Assembly (NCBI RefSeq): GCF_000374005.1
Contig: NZ_KB893166.1
Location: forward strand, 62,001 to 126,000
DNA from: Kiloniella laminariae DSM 19542
GTDB taxonomy: Bacteria; Pseudomonadota; Alphaproteobacteria; Kiloniellales; Kiloniellaceae
DNA: 64,000 nucleotides
Direction: 5' to 3'
A program made the translations under genes and the position numbers. Below the pieces are notes generated by a model that had not been told where the DNA came from, made no database searches, and saw only the letters and a list, made by a program, of their open reading frames with translations. This document shows, in pieces, positions 18,098 to 26,357 of this stretch. Every line of letters starts with the position of its first letter. The stretch's first letter is position 1.

Positions 18098-20041
18098 TTA
18101 TTGAGAGAAAACAACACCATACTTGGAGAAACCTTCTTTCCCCTCCCCCAGATACTTCACAGCATCAGAAGTTTTGAGAACTTCCTTACCAGCAGGTGTA
18201 CTTTCGAAAACAACCTGAACATTTCCAGAGATCTGGGCAAAACCCCAGTTATTATCCGCGCTGGGATCAAGGGTTTCCTGATCAAAGATATAGTTGGCCA
18301 GAACGGTCCGGTTTTCGTCCGGCGCCTGGATAATCACGGTCGATCCATCCAGTCCAGGGAAACTTCCCCCACCGTGCGCACGGTAATTATTGGTCGCAAC
18401 AATAAACTGTGCTGCCATATCCAGCGGCTTTCCCTGATAGCTTATATCGACAATCCGGTGGCTGTCAGGGTTCACAACCTCCCCTTCCTTGCTGTAACGC
18501 GCGGGTTGGGTCAGATCGATGCGATATTCCACCCCATCAATGACATCAAAATTATAGGAGGGGAAGTTATCGTTGAGCAATTCCTGCTCTCCGGTTTTGC
18601 CAGGATCAATCTGATTGAAAGCACCCGCGGACATTTCCAGCCACTCACGTACCTGGCCCCCGTTTAACAGCACCGCCCGAAGAGTATTGGGATAGATATA
18701 GAGATCCGCAACGTTTTTGAGCGCGATCTGTCCTTCGGGAATATCGGTGTAATATTCAACACCTCCCCGGCCGCCAGCCTTGAAAGGTGCACCTGCCGAA
18801 AGAACCGGGATACCACTGTACTCTGTCCCTTCAATCAATTTCTCAACATACCATTTCTGAGCGTTGGTCACGATCTGGATCGAAGGATCGTCCTGCACCA
18901 GAGCAAAAAACGAATTGATCCCCGAGCTGGTTGTCCCAACAGATTTCCCCATAAAGGCGATGGTTTCCTCGTGTTCCTGCTTGACCGCTGCGATAATTGC
19001 CGGATCAGCCTCAACCAGGGCAACCTTGTCACGTCCCTCCCGCTTGTATATCTCGCGCGTGGATCCTGTGCTGTTGACGACTTTCCATTTTCCTTCAGCA
19101 TCCACATCCAGCGTCATGTCAACAACACCAAGATGACTGCCCCAGAAGCCTGGCATGGTTGCCGCAACGCCATTGATCGTCCCCTTGTCTACATCCACAC
19201 CTTCAAGACCGGCGTAGTCCTCGGAAGGGAAAACCTTGTGCGCATGCCCAAAAAGGATGGCATCCAGCCCTTCAACTTTCGAGAGGTAATAGGTGGCATT
19301 TTCATCCCGCCCCTGAGCAGTGACATCACTCAGGCCAGAATGAGGAACCGCGATAATAATATCAGCTCCTTCAGCTTTCATTTGCGGCACATAGCGTTGG
19401 GCTGTTTCAACGATGTCGTGGGTTACGGCCCGTCCCTTGAGATTGGTTTCATCCCACTGGGTAATCTGTGGCGGCAGGAACCCGATAACACCGATCTTGA
19501 TTGCATGTTTTTCCCCTGTCGCATCAACCATTTCGCGGTTCAGAATAACATAGGGGTCATAGAGAGGTTTGTCATTGGTGGGATCAGCGTCTCCATCATC
19601 GGCAAAAACGTTGGCTGAAACATAGGGAAAAGCCGCGTCGTTGATGCTTTCGTTCAGGAACTCCAGCCCATAGTTGAATTCGTGATTCCCCAGGTTACCC
19701 GCATCATAATCCAGCAGATTCATCGCCTTGAAAACCGGGTGGACCTCTCCCGCTTTCAGCCCACGTTCCTTGGCCATATAATCACCGAGCGGATTGCCCT
19801 GGATCAGATCCCCGTTATCGATCAGGATCGAATTCGATACCTCTTTGCGGGCTTCCTTGATCAGGGAAGCCGTTCTGGCCAAACCAACAGTTACCGAGGC
19901 CTGATCCTGATAATAGTCATAATCAACCACATGGACATGGATGTCTGTTGTTTCCAGAATACGGAGCTGAACCTCTGTCGCGGAAGCAGCGGTAACACCC
20001 AGGGCAAGAAGTGCTGATCCAGCCAATAAATATCGTTTCAT
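18098..20041 (-). CDS. cpdB: periplasmic 2',3'-cyclic-nucleotide 2'-phosphodiesterase / 3'-nucleotidase
   Basis: Breaks down 2',3'-cyclic nucleotides and 3'-nucleotides in the periplasm to nucleosides and phosphate. 647 residues with a signal peptide (MKRYLLAGSALLALGVTAAS, cleaved near ASA). The N-terminal metallophosphatase domain has TTDIHVHV, DNGDLIQGN and GNLGNHEFNYG, with HAH near 240. The C-terminal 5'-nucleotidase domain includes TNNYRAHGGG. The ATG at 20041 has AGGTGG upstream; a GTG three codons earlier is less likely. It has its own terminator and stands alone. Confidence 0.93.
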   Translation of the reverse strand: MKRYLLAGSALLALGVTAASATEVQLRILETTDIHVHVVDYDYYQDQASVTVGLARTASLIKEARKEVSNSILIDNGDLIQGNPLGDYMAKERGLKAGEVHPVFKAMNLLDYDAGNLGNHEFNYGLEFLNESINDAAFPYVSANVFADDGDADPTNDKPLYDPYVILNREMVDATGEKHAIKIGVIGFLPPQITQWDETNLKGRAVTHDIVETAQRYVPQMKAEGADIIIAVPHSGLSDVTAQGRDENATYYLSKVEGLDAILFGHAHKVFPSEDYAGLEGVDVDKGTINGVAATMPGFWGSHLGVVDMTLDVDAEGKWKVVNSTGSTREIYKREGRDKVALVEADPAIIAAVKQEHEETIAFMGKSVGTTSSGINSFFALVQDDPSIQIVTNAQKWYVEKLIEGTEYSGIPVLSAGAPFKAGGRGGVEYYTDIPEGQIALKNVADLYIYPNTLRAVLLNGGQVREWLEMSAGAFNQIDPGKTGEQELLNDNFPSYNFDVIDGVEYRIDLTQPARYSKEGEVVNPDSHRIVDISYQGKPLDMAAQFIVATNNYRAHGGGSFPGLDGSTVIIQAPDENRTVLANYIFDQETLDPSADNNWGFAQISGNVQVVFESTPAGKEVLKTSDAVKYLGEGKEGFSKYGVVFSQ

Positions 20042-20331
20042 AAATACCACCTGTGAATGAATTCCAGACCGAGCAGTCTACCCATCGAGGGCCTCCCCTG
20101 CCAAGCGCATATCCATGACAGTGCCTTTACAGATTTATTTATGCCGTACAAAAGTTCCGAAAGAGATATCCCGGACAGAGACACCCGAGAAAAACACCAA
20201 AGAAATATCAGTACTTTGAAAACGCGACGATCTGCCTCGCCAGATTCCACGGGATAATACCCCTGACCAACTTGCAATCGTTCAGGGAACGAGGGAAAGT
20301 AGCGAAAACGAATCCTCTTGGGAGAGAAGAA

Positions 20332-21324
20332 GTGAACAGTAGCTACAGTCAGGACCTCGTCGTCCGCCCGCGCCGCACCCGCACGGATGCCTGGACCCGC
20401 CGTCTTGTGGCTGAAAACCGTCTCTCGGTCGATGACCTGATCTGGCCCATTTTCCTGCAGGAAGAAAACGGCAGCTCGGAAGTTGCCTCCATGCCAGGGG
20501 TTAAACGCTATGGCCCCGATTGCCTCATTGACGCCATCGGAGCAGCGATTGAGCTGGATATTCCTGCAATTGCCCTGTTTCCCTATAACAATCCTGCCAC
20601 CAAGACACCTGATTGCCGGGAAGCCTACAATCCGGATAATCTGATCTGTTCGGCCAGCCGGGCCATTCGCAAACACTACAAAGACGTTGCCCTGATCGGG
20701 GATGTTGCCCTTGACCCTTATAATTCTGATGGTCATGACGGTCTGCTCAAAAATGGTATTATCCTGAATGATGAAACTGTAGAAATTCTCTGCAAACAGG
20801 CCCTCGCCCAGGTTGAGGCCGGGTGCGATTACGTCGGCCCCTCTGACATGATGGATGGCCGTATCGGTGCGATCCGCGATACCTTGGATGAGGCCGGGCA
20901 CACTTACGCAAAAATCATGTCCTATACCGCAAAATACGCCAGTGCCTTTTACGGCCCCTTCCGCGATGCTGTCGGCGCCAAAGGAGCCCTGAAAGGCGAC
21001 AAGAAAACCTATCAGATGGACCCGGCCAACAGCGAAGAAGCCCTCCGACTGGTCGAACTCGACATGCAACAGGGGGCAGATATGGTGATGGTCAAGCCGG
21101 GCCTTGCCTATCTCGATATTATCCAGCGGATCAAGAGCACCTTTGGCGTACCGACCATGGCCTATCAGGTCAGCGGTGAATATGCGATGATCAAAGCAGC
21201 TTCGGCCAATGGCTGGCTCGACCACGACGCCGTTATGATGGAAACCCTGATGGCCTTCAAACGCGCGGGTACCGATGCCGTCTTGACGTATTTTGCACTC
21301 GATGCTGCCCGTATTTTAAAATAG
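20332..21324 (+). CDS. hemB: delta-aminolevulinic acid dehydratase (porphobilinogen synthase)
   Basis: Condenses two 5-aminolevulinates to porphobilinogen in haem synthesis. I see RPRRTRTDAWTRRLVAEN at the start, DVALDPYNSDGHDG near residue 124, a Schiff-base lysine in SYTAKYASAFYGPFRDA, and the second active-site lysine in MVMVKPGLAYLDI. The start is a GTG at 20332 with GGGAGAG upstream (330 residues, the normal length); the frame runs 20 codons further back only to a TTG. Confidence 0.96.
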   Translation: MNSSYSQDLVVRPRRTRTDAWTRRLVAENRLSVDDLIWPIFLQEENGSSEVASMPGVKRYGPDCLIDAIGAAIELDIPAIALFPYNNPATKTPDCREAYNPDNLICSASRAIRKHYKDVALIGDVALDPYNSDGHDGLLKNGIILNDETVEILCKQALAQVEAGCDYVGPSDMMDGRIGAIRDTLDEAGHTYAKIMSYTAKYASAFYGPFRDAVGAKGALKGDKKTYQMDPANSEEALRLVELDMQQGADMVMVKPGLAYLDIIQRIKSTFGVPTMAYQVSGEYAMIKAASANGWLDHDAVMMETLMAFKRAGTDAVLTYFALDAARILK

Positions 21325-21506
21325 TACACAGGATCAACAGTCCGAATTGGTAGTAATTTTCTTGAAATTATTACTGAATTAGCAAAAGGGCTTTCTTTAA
21401 ACAAAGAGCAAGAAGCGCACAGACATAGATAAACCTCTAGGGTTTTCTACCTGATATTTGTCAGTTGAGGAAACGGGTATTAGTTAAATTATACAGGAGT
21501 TTGATT

Positions 21507-22085
21507 GTGCTTGATGGAATCTATCTTTGGATGTTTGAAGATGCGATTGAGGCTGGTGTATGTAGCGATGTTTCATTTTGCATTGCTCACTATCAAACGC
21601 TGTTGTCCGGTATGGTGGCTGTTTTGGCAGCTATAGTTACTGCTGTTTTGGTTTATTATTCTGCAACAGTTCCTGTGCGTGAGCAAAGACGAAAGGATCA
21701 TGAACAGAAAGAACAAATAAAAGCAATTATCGAACTAGAATTTAAAGAAGAAATGAAGCTGGTAGCTAAACGTGCTCGGGCCATAAAAGGGTCCATTATC
21801 ACGTACAGAGCGTCCGATGTTCAAGTAAATGACGATAATAGAAAAAGGCTATTTTTGCCTGAATCTGACTTAGTCACCCAGCGCGAACTTATGTCTCTTC
21901 AAGACAGGAATACAGTTGCAAGATTCTTATCCCTGATGTCCCTAGTTTATGCTCACCAGCAAAATATAAGGGATACAGGCTCTTTTGTTGACGACAACTA
22001 CTATAATCAAATCAACGGTAGGCTTGACCTTATAAGGTCAATAGCCCTCACTCTTGCTGGCGCTGCTGTTAATATAGATGAATAG
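21507..22085 (+). CDS. unknown single-pass membrane protein
   Basis: I do not recognise this 192-residue protein. One strong membrane helix lies at about residues 34-55 (MVAVLAAIVTAVLVYYSATV). It is followed by a charged, coiled-coil-like stretch (EQRRKDHEQKEQIKAIIELE) and a helical C-terminal domain. Its base composition is clearly more AT-rich than hemB before it, which suggests a recently acquired accessory gene. The GTG at 21507 is supported by AGGAG seven bases upstream. It has its own terminator at 22197. Confidence 0.75.
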   Translation: MLDGIYLWMFEDAIEAGVCSDVSFCIAHYQTLLSGMVAVLAAIVTAVLVYYSATVPVREQRRKDHEQKEQIKAIIELEFKEEMKLVAKRARAIKGSIITYRASDVQVNDDNRKRLFLPESDLVTQRELMSLQDRNTVARFLSLMSLVYAHQQNIRDTGSFVDDNYYNQINGRLDLIRSIALTLAGAAVNIDE

Positions 22086-22196
22086 GTAACTATCACCTCT
22101 GATTGAGCGCAGAGGCGTAGAATGAATTTCAAAAGTCTGGTTATGTACTGTTCTTGCACATCCGTTCCAGTTATCATCACCGCTTCCCTTTCAAGG

Positions 22197-22229
22197 CACC
22201 GACCCCATTTTTATCGAGTCGGTGTTTTT
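22197..22229 (+). terminator. intrinsic terminator after the orphan membrane gene
   Basis: CACCGAC (22197-22203) pairs with GTCGGTG (22218-22224), followed by TTTTTAT. It lies between the orphan gene and the peroxiredoxin gene. Confidence 0.8.
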
Positions 22230-22285
22230 ATAGCATTTCCAGGAACGGGAAATTTCCGGTCCATCATTAAACATTGGAGGCAACA

Positions 22286-22921
22286 ATGACTTTGCGTCTG
22301 GGCGATACCGCCCCTGATTTCACTCAGGATTCAACTGAGGGCTCGATCAACTTTTATAATTTTGTCGGCGACAGCTGGGCGGTTCTTTTTTCTCACCCAA
22401 AAGATTTCACTCCGGTTTGCACCACAGAACTGGGGTATGTCGGCAAGCTGAAGCCTGAATTTGAAAAACGGAACGTCAAGGTACTTGGCCTGAGTGTAGA
22501 TCCCCTGTCTGATCACACCCGCTGGGTTGGAGACATCGAAGAAACTCAAGGGCATCCTTTTAACTTTCCCTTGCTTGCAGATGCGGATTGCTCTGTGTCC
22601 AACCTCTATGACATGATTCATCCCAATGCAAACGACACTCTAACGGTTCGGTCTGTCTTTATTATCGACCCGAATAAAAAGGTGCGTCTGATCATCACCT
22701 ACCCGGCCAGCACGGGGCGGAATTTTGACGAGATCCTCCGGGTGATTGACTCTCTTCAGCTCACTGAAAACTACAAGGTGGCAACACCTGTGAACTGGAA
22801 AGACGGCGAAGATGTCATCATTGTTCCAGCACTGAGTGATGCAGAAGCTAAAGACCGCTTCCCCAAAGGATGGGTTGCCCACAAACCCTATCTGCGGGTA
22901 ACACCCCAGCCAAACAAATAA
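22286..22921 (+). CDS. 1-Cys peroxiredoxin (Prx6-like)
   Basis: Reduces peroxides through a single catalytic cysteine. The 211-residue protein has the peroxidatic motif SHPKDFTPVCTTELG with Cys45. The long C-terminal extension (VNWKDGEDVIIVP ... FPKGW) is typical of the Prx6 subgroup, and there is no obvious resolving cysteine. The ATG at 22286 has GGAGG five bases upstream. It is a single-gene unit between two terminators. Confidence 0.94.
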   Translation: MTLRLGDTAPDFTQDSTEGSINFYNFVGDSWAVLFSHPKDFTPVCTTELGYVGKLKPEFEKRNVKVLGLSVDPLSDHTRWVGDIEETQGHPFNFPLLADADCSVSNLYDMIHPNANDTLTVRSVFIIDPNKKVRLIITYPASTGRNFDEILRVIDSLQLTENYKVATPVNWKDGEDVIIVPALSDAEAKDRFPKGWVAHKPYLRVTPQPNK

Positions 22922-22945
22922 AAACCCGTCTTTATCAAAAATCAG

Positions 22946-22976
22946 AAAAGCCCGGCTCATCCGTCGGGCTTTTTTG
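22946..22976 (+). terminator. intrinsic terminator after the peroxiredoxin gene
   Basis: AGCCCG (22949-22954) pairs with CGGGCT (22965-22970), followed by TTTTTT. It lies 25 nt after the stop codon. Confidence 0.88.
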
Positions 22977-23018
22977 TTCTTTCTTTACGCCCAATCCACA
23001 GAGAAACTTCCCCTCTCC

Positions 23019-23078
23019 TTGACAAAACGCTCATTTTAAAATAATCATTTTAGAATAATCATTTTAAAATGAGCGTTT
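23019..23078 (+). promoter_or_regulatory. promoter and triple-repeat operator of the TetR operon
   Basis: A consensus TTGACA (-35) sits at 23019-23024. Directly after it come three tandem 14-bp copies of CATTTTAAAATAAT (23032-23045, 23046-23059 with one change, 23060-23073 diverging at the end). The outer parts also form an 18-bp inverted repeat (23025-23042 with 23061-23078). The array covers the expected -10 region and ends two bases before the tetR ATG, as expected for an autorepressor. Confidence 0.75.
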
Positions 23079-23079
23079 C

Positions 23080-23673
23080 ATGGGCCGTAATCTGGAATTT
23101 GATCATAACCAAGTCTTAAACCGGGCAATGCAAGTGTTCCGAGAAAAGGGATATGAGAAAACCTCAATCAAGGAGCTTGAAAAAGCGACCGGGCTGTCCT
23201 CAGGCAGCCTCTATAATTCCTTTGGCGGGAAGCAGGCTCTCTTCGCCGCAGTCATGCAACACTACAATACAACTGTCGTACAGCAGCGGATCAAACATTA
23301 CCTTGAAGAAGCTTTTGATCCCTTGCAGGGAATCAAAAACCTTTTCCACTCTCTCCTGAATGAACCCGGTAAAACCAGCTACGGTTGCTTGTTAACCAAC
23401 ACTGCTGTTGAGTTTAACAATCATAGCACCGTAGTAACTCAGGATTTGGACACCGGTTTCAAATTGCTGGAATCCGGATTTAGAAATCAGCTTCGGAAAT
23501 GTCATGGCATGGGTCTGGTTTCAACAGAGACTTGCCCAGAGCAAACCGCCCTACAGCTGCTTGTCTTTTATCAAGGTATTCTTGTGTTTGTCCGGAGTGG
23601 CTTACGACACAGGGAGGTAACTCTTTTAATAAACAAGACACTTAACCAAATTCTTGGAGGAAAAGCCCTATGA
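23080..23673 (+). CDS. TetR family transcriptional regulator
   Basis: 197 residues with an N-terminal helix-turn-helix (KTSIKELEKATGLSSGSLYNSF, residues ~26-47 in part) and a ligand-binding helical domain. Its ATG is immediately after the operator array, without a clear Shine-Dalgarno sequence, so the message may be nearly leaderless or poorly translated. It overlaps the next gene by four bases (ATGA). The ligand is unknown; the companions suggest a small dedicated response unit. Confidence 0.93.
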   Translation: MGRNLEFDHNQVLNRAMQVFREKGYEKTSIKELEKATGLSSGSLYNSFGGKQALFAAVMQHYNTTVVQQRIKHYLEEAFDPLQGIKNLFHSLLNEPGKTSYGCLLTNTAVEFNNHSTVVTQDLDTGFKLLESGFRNQLRKCHGMGLVSTETCPEQTALQLLVFYQGILVFVRSGLRHREVTLLINKTLNQILGGKAL

Positions 23674-24077
23674 TCAAGCAAGAGAGGAATAGAACAGTTT
23701 CCAATCTGAACAAGACTGTACCTGACACGACAGAAGATTTGTGGAACAGGTATGCAGCCAGCTGGACGAGCGCGCCTGATATCCGAGACAAAGAACTGGC
23801 CTTCTGTCTGAGTGAAGGAGCAAGCTATTGCGATCCTGTTTCCGAAGAACTCAATGCAATGGAACTATCCAGCTATATGTCTCGTTTTCAGGAAGCATTT
23901 CCCGGTCATAGATTCAGAATCAATAAAGTCCAAGAGCATCACAATAAATCACTGGCTCAATGGGAAATGTTAGATCAGGCCGGTAGAGCAATTCAACAGG
24001 GCGTCAGCCATGTTGTTCTTTCTGCTGATGGGAAATTTCAAAAAATTTCGGGCTTCTTTGATCTGCCCGAAAACTGA
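23670..24077 (+). CDS. SnoaL-like (NTF2-fold) protein
   Basis: 135 residues with the NTF2/SnoaL pattern: LWNRYAASWTSAPD near the start, a conserved DP (YCDPVSEE), then FPGHRFRINKVQEHHN and a beta-rich end (GKFQKISGFFDLPEN). Proteins of this fold bind or transform small hydrophobic molecules; here no catalytic pair can be named with confidence. It overlaps tetR by four bases, so the two are translated together and it is probably the target the regulator controls. Confidence 0.75.
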   Translation: MIKQERNRTVSNLNKTVPDTTEDLWNRYAASWTSAPDIRDKELAFCLSEGASYCDPVSEELNAMELSSYMSRFQEAFPGHRFRINKVQEHHNKSLAQWEMLDQAGRAIQQGVSHVVLSADGKFQKISGFFDLPEN

Positions 24078-24113
24078 ATAACCAATAAAATTTAAAGGAA
24101 GGGAGACGCCAGT

Positions 24114-24437
24114 ATGTCAGCAAATAATGAGCTCACCAGATATATTGTCGATCAGCTCTCTTCTGTAGGCGAAATCATTCCCGGGCGGTTCTTTGGCGGA
24201 ATCTCTCTCAAATGCCGGGGTCGACAGTTCGCAATGGTTATGAAAAGCAGTCTCTATTTTCGGGTAAATAAAAAGACCCGGGAAAAATACCTTGAGTACG
24301 GCTCCACGCCTTTTAGTTATAAGACCAAAAGCAAGCGTGTTTTTGTCAGGAGTTATTTCGAAGTTCCTGCAGATATACTCGACGATAGTGAACAACTTGC
24401 AAGTTGGGCAGAGAGAGCTATCACTGAAGCTGAATAG
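24114..24437 (+). CDS. TfoX N-terminal domain protein
   Basis: 107 residues matching the N-terminal domain of TfoX/Sxy: GEIIPGRFFGGISLKCRGRQ, FAMVMKSSLYFRV, and a C-terminal VRSYFEVPADILDD. In Haemophilus, Sxy controls competence, but short stand-alone TfoX-N proteins are widespread in alphaproteobacteria and their role is not established. It lies 36 nt after the SnoaL-like gene with AAGGAAGGGAG upstream, so it is the third gene of the TetR operon. Confidence 0.82.
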   Translation: MSANNELTRYIVDQLSSVGEIIPGRFFGGISLKCRGRQFAMVMKSSLYFRVNKKTREKYLEYGSTPFSYKTKSKRVFVRSYFEVPADILDDSEQLASWAERAITEAE

Positions 24438-24464
24438 CCCTCTCTGCCCTGCTTGTCTGATATG

Positions 24465-25958
24465 CTATTTGACAGCTGCTTCCTGTCTTGAGCCCCCAAT
24501 GAAGGAGCGCCTCAGACGTTGCAGAGTGCTCTCCTCGCCCAGCACTCCTCCCAGCTGTTTCAAATGTCCCCGCACCCGGGAGCTCATGGCAACAGTTCCA
24601 TCATTCATAAAGCCTTCGTGGTTCTTTTCTATTTCGGAAAGATCATAGCTGTAATTCACCATAATTCCCGCTGCCTGTGCGATGCCCTTCTCGGAGGTAT
24701 CTCCCAGCCAGTTGATCTGGTTGAGCTGAGCCCCATTCTTGAGGTGGAACCGCGCGACTGGATCAAGAGCCCGTCCCTTGGCATCTTTTTCAAGAAAATA
24801 GGCCACACAGAGCCGCATCAAGGGGCCGCTCAGAAGCGCAGCCAGTTCCGGGTTTTCAAACCACTCCTTGTCCTGGAAGCACAAAAAGATCGCCGTTTTC
24901 GCCTCTTCCGCACCGGTTTTCTTCTTCAGGCTTGCCATTTCTTCTGTCGTTACAGCATCCTTAAACAACTCCCCGTCCAGATTGGCCAGCCAGCTCCGGA
25001 AAGCCGGAACGGGGGACAGGGTTGCATAGCGCTTGATCCAGGGCATTTCATGAGACAGATGCTGTACCACCTGTTTGATCAACTGCTCCCCAAAACTGAT
25101 CCCGCGCAAGCCGGTCTGCGTGTTGGTAATCGAATAGAAAATAGCCGTATCCGCATCCCGGGAGTTCCCTAGAGGAGCCTCCTGATCGAGAATATCCTGT
25201 ACATTTCTTGCAACACCCTTCACCAGAGCAACCTCGACAAAAGCCAAGGGTTCATCCGGCATACGGGGATGGAACAGAGCATAACAGCGCCGGTCTGAAT
25301 CAAGGCGGTTTTTCAGATCCCCCCAGGAGGTAATCTGGTGAACAGCCTCGTAGGCGATCAGCTTTTCCAACAGGGCCGCCGAGGTATTCCAGGTCATTTC
25401 AACCAGATCGAGAAATCCCGGGTCAAACCAGGAGCTCAAAAGCTGTTGCAAGTCCTGGTCCAGCGCTTCGAGATAGGGGTCCTTGCCTTTAAAACCGAGC
25501 AGATCATTGCGCAGGTCAACCAGGAATTTCACTCCATCGGGCAGAGCGTTGAACTGGGTCAGGAGCTTTAGTCGGCCTGGCATTGCCGCTTGTCGCAGAT
25601 GGTAGGCGGCAACCACGCGCTCTGCTTCATTTTTTGACGTTTGAAATTCGGAAATTGCCTGTCTAATCAGCTCTTCGCTGGCGCAAAAATCCTTAGCCAG
25701 GAGCGTTATAAAAAGCCTGCGACCTTCCTCGTCCATTTCAAGGTAGGCCTGCCCCAGTTCTGCCGTCCGCATTCTTGCAGAAACTTCACCGCCACGGCCA
25801 TTAAGACAGCTCTCCATCATCTTTTTGAGATTTTTTTTATCAACCGATGTTTCCGAATTGCTCAACCCCAAAGTCCGGGAGGCACTCTGGGCAATATCAC
25901 GCCAAGCCCCGGCAATATGAGACAGGGCACTGCCAACCGGCTGGCTCGTATCTGGCAT
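24465..25958 (-). CDS. malonyl-CoA decarboxylase
   Basis: Converts malonyl-CoA to acetyl-CoA and CO2. The 497 residues show family motifs: CYALFHPRMPDEPLAFVEVA near 226-245, the Ser motif FYSITNTQTGLRGISFG (catalytic Ser about 276), and the His motif ARFHLKNGAQLNQINWL (catalytic His about 405). No malonyl-CoA synthetase (matB) or malonate carrier gene is adjacent. The ATG at 25958 is placed by GGAG seven bases upstream; the ATG two codons earlier is too close. A 20-copy octamer repeat begins 17 nt upstream of the start. The gene is convergent with the TfoX-like gene. Confidence 0.94.
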   Translation of the reverse strand: MPDTSQPVGSALSHIAGAWRDIAQSASRTLGLSNSETSVDKKNLKKMMESCLNGRGGEVSARMRTAELGQAYLEMDEEGRRLFITLLAKDFCASEELIRQAISEFQTSKNEAERVVAAYHLRQAAMPGRLKLLTQFNALPDGVKFLVDLRNDLLGFKGKDPYLEALDQDLQQLLSSWFDPGFLDLVEMTWNTSAALLEKLIAYEAVHQITSWGDLKNRLDSDRRCYALFHPRMPDEPLAFVEVALVKGVARNVQDILDQEAPLGNSRDADTAIFYSITNTQTGLRGISFGEQLIKQVVQHLSHEMPWIKRYATLSPVPAFRSWLANLDGELFKDAVTTEEMASLKKKTGAEEAKTAIFLCFQDKEWFENPELAALLSGPLMRLCVAYFLEKDAKGRALDPVARFHLKNGAQLNQINWLGDTSEKGIAQAAGIMVNYSYDLSEIEKNHEGFMNDGTVAMSSRVRGHLKQLGGVLGEESTLQRLRRSFIGGSRQEAAVK

Positions 25959-25970
25959 TTTCATTCTCCA

Positions 25971-26183
25971 TCAATCAATCTGGCAATCTGGCAATCTGGC
26001 AATCTGGCAATCTGGCAATCTGGCAATCTGGCAATCTGGCAATCTGGCAATCTGGCAATCTGGCAATCTGGCAATCTGGCAATCTGGCAATCTGGCAATC
26101 TGGCAATCTGGCAATCTGGCAATCTGGCAATCTGGCTCCATAAGGTTTGCTCTCCGGCACCAATCTTCAAGAGCTATTTGCAT
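25971..26183 (-). CDS. leader ORF made largely of octamer repeats
   Basis: A 70-codon ORF upstream of malonyl-CoA decarboxylase. The ATG at 26183 has a strong AGGAAG seven bases upstream (26191-26196), better than many real genes here. It starts MQIALEDWCRRANLMEP and then encodes repeated PDCQIARL octapeptides, ending at TGA 25973-25971, 12 nt before the decarboxylase ATG and just ahead of its GGAG. Whether the peptide matters or only the act of translation is unknown. It may also be a chance ORF in a repeat that has no stops in any frame. Confidence 0.45.
   Translation of the reverse strand: MQIALEDWCRRANLMEPDCQIARLPDCQIARLPDCQIARLPDCQIARLPDCQIARLPDCQIARLPDCQID
25976..26135. repeat. 20 perfect tandem copies of the octamer CAATCTGG
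   Basis: 160 bp of uninterrupted CAATCTGG units, with part-units at both ends. It lies in the leader of malonyl-CoA decarboxylase, 17 nt from the start codon. Long perfect short-sequence repeats change copy number by replication slippage. Eight bases is not a multiple of three, so each gain or loss shifts the reading frame of anything translated across it. All frames on both strands are open through it. Confidence 0.98.
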
Positions 26184-26357
26184 GATATCACTTCCTGAAG
26201 AGTTATCTGTGGCATCATTTGTCGCAGGAGAGCAGATTGTTTGCCTTAAAAAGACCGCATCATAAAAATATATAGCCAGAGACTTATTACAGCCCAAATC
26301 TTCTTTCAGGCTCACCAGAATTATTAATCCGAAATAATATCATTCAGAGCAATCCCC

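Noticed and set aside
20057-20257. Short ORF between cpdB and hemB
   Set aside because: No ribosome site or recognisable composition; the interval is more likely promoter DNA.
25976-26135. CRISPR array
   Set aside because: Units are 8 bp, directly adjacent and identical, with no spacers and no cas genes nearby.
25641-26198. Long plus-strand ORFs with repeated NLAIWQSG octapeptides
   Set aside because: They are created by the 8-bp repeat, which has no stops in any frame, and otherwise run antisense through malonyl-CoA decarboxylase.
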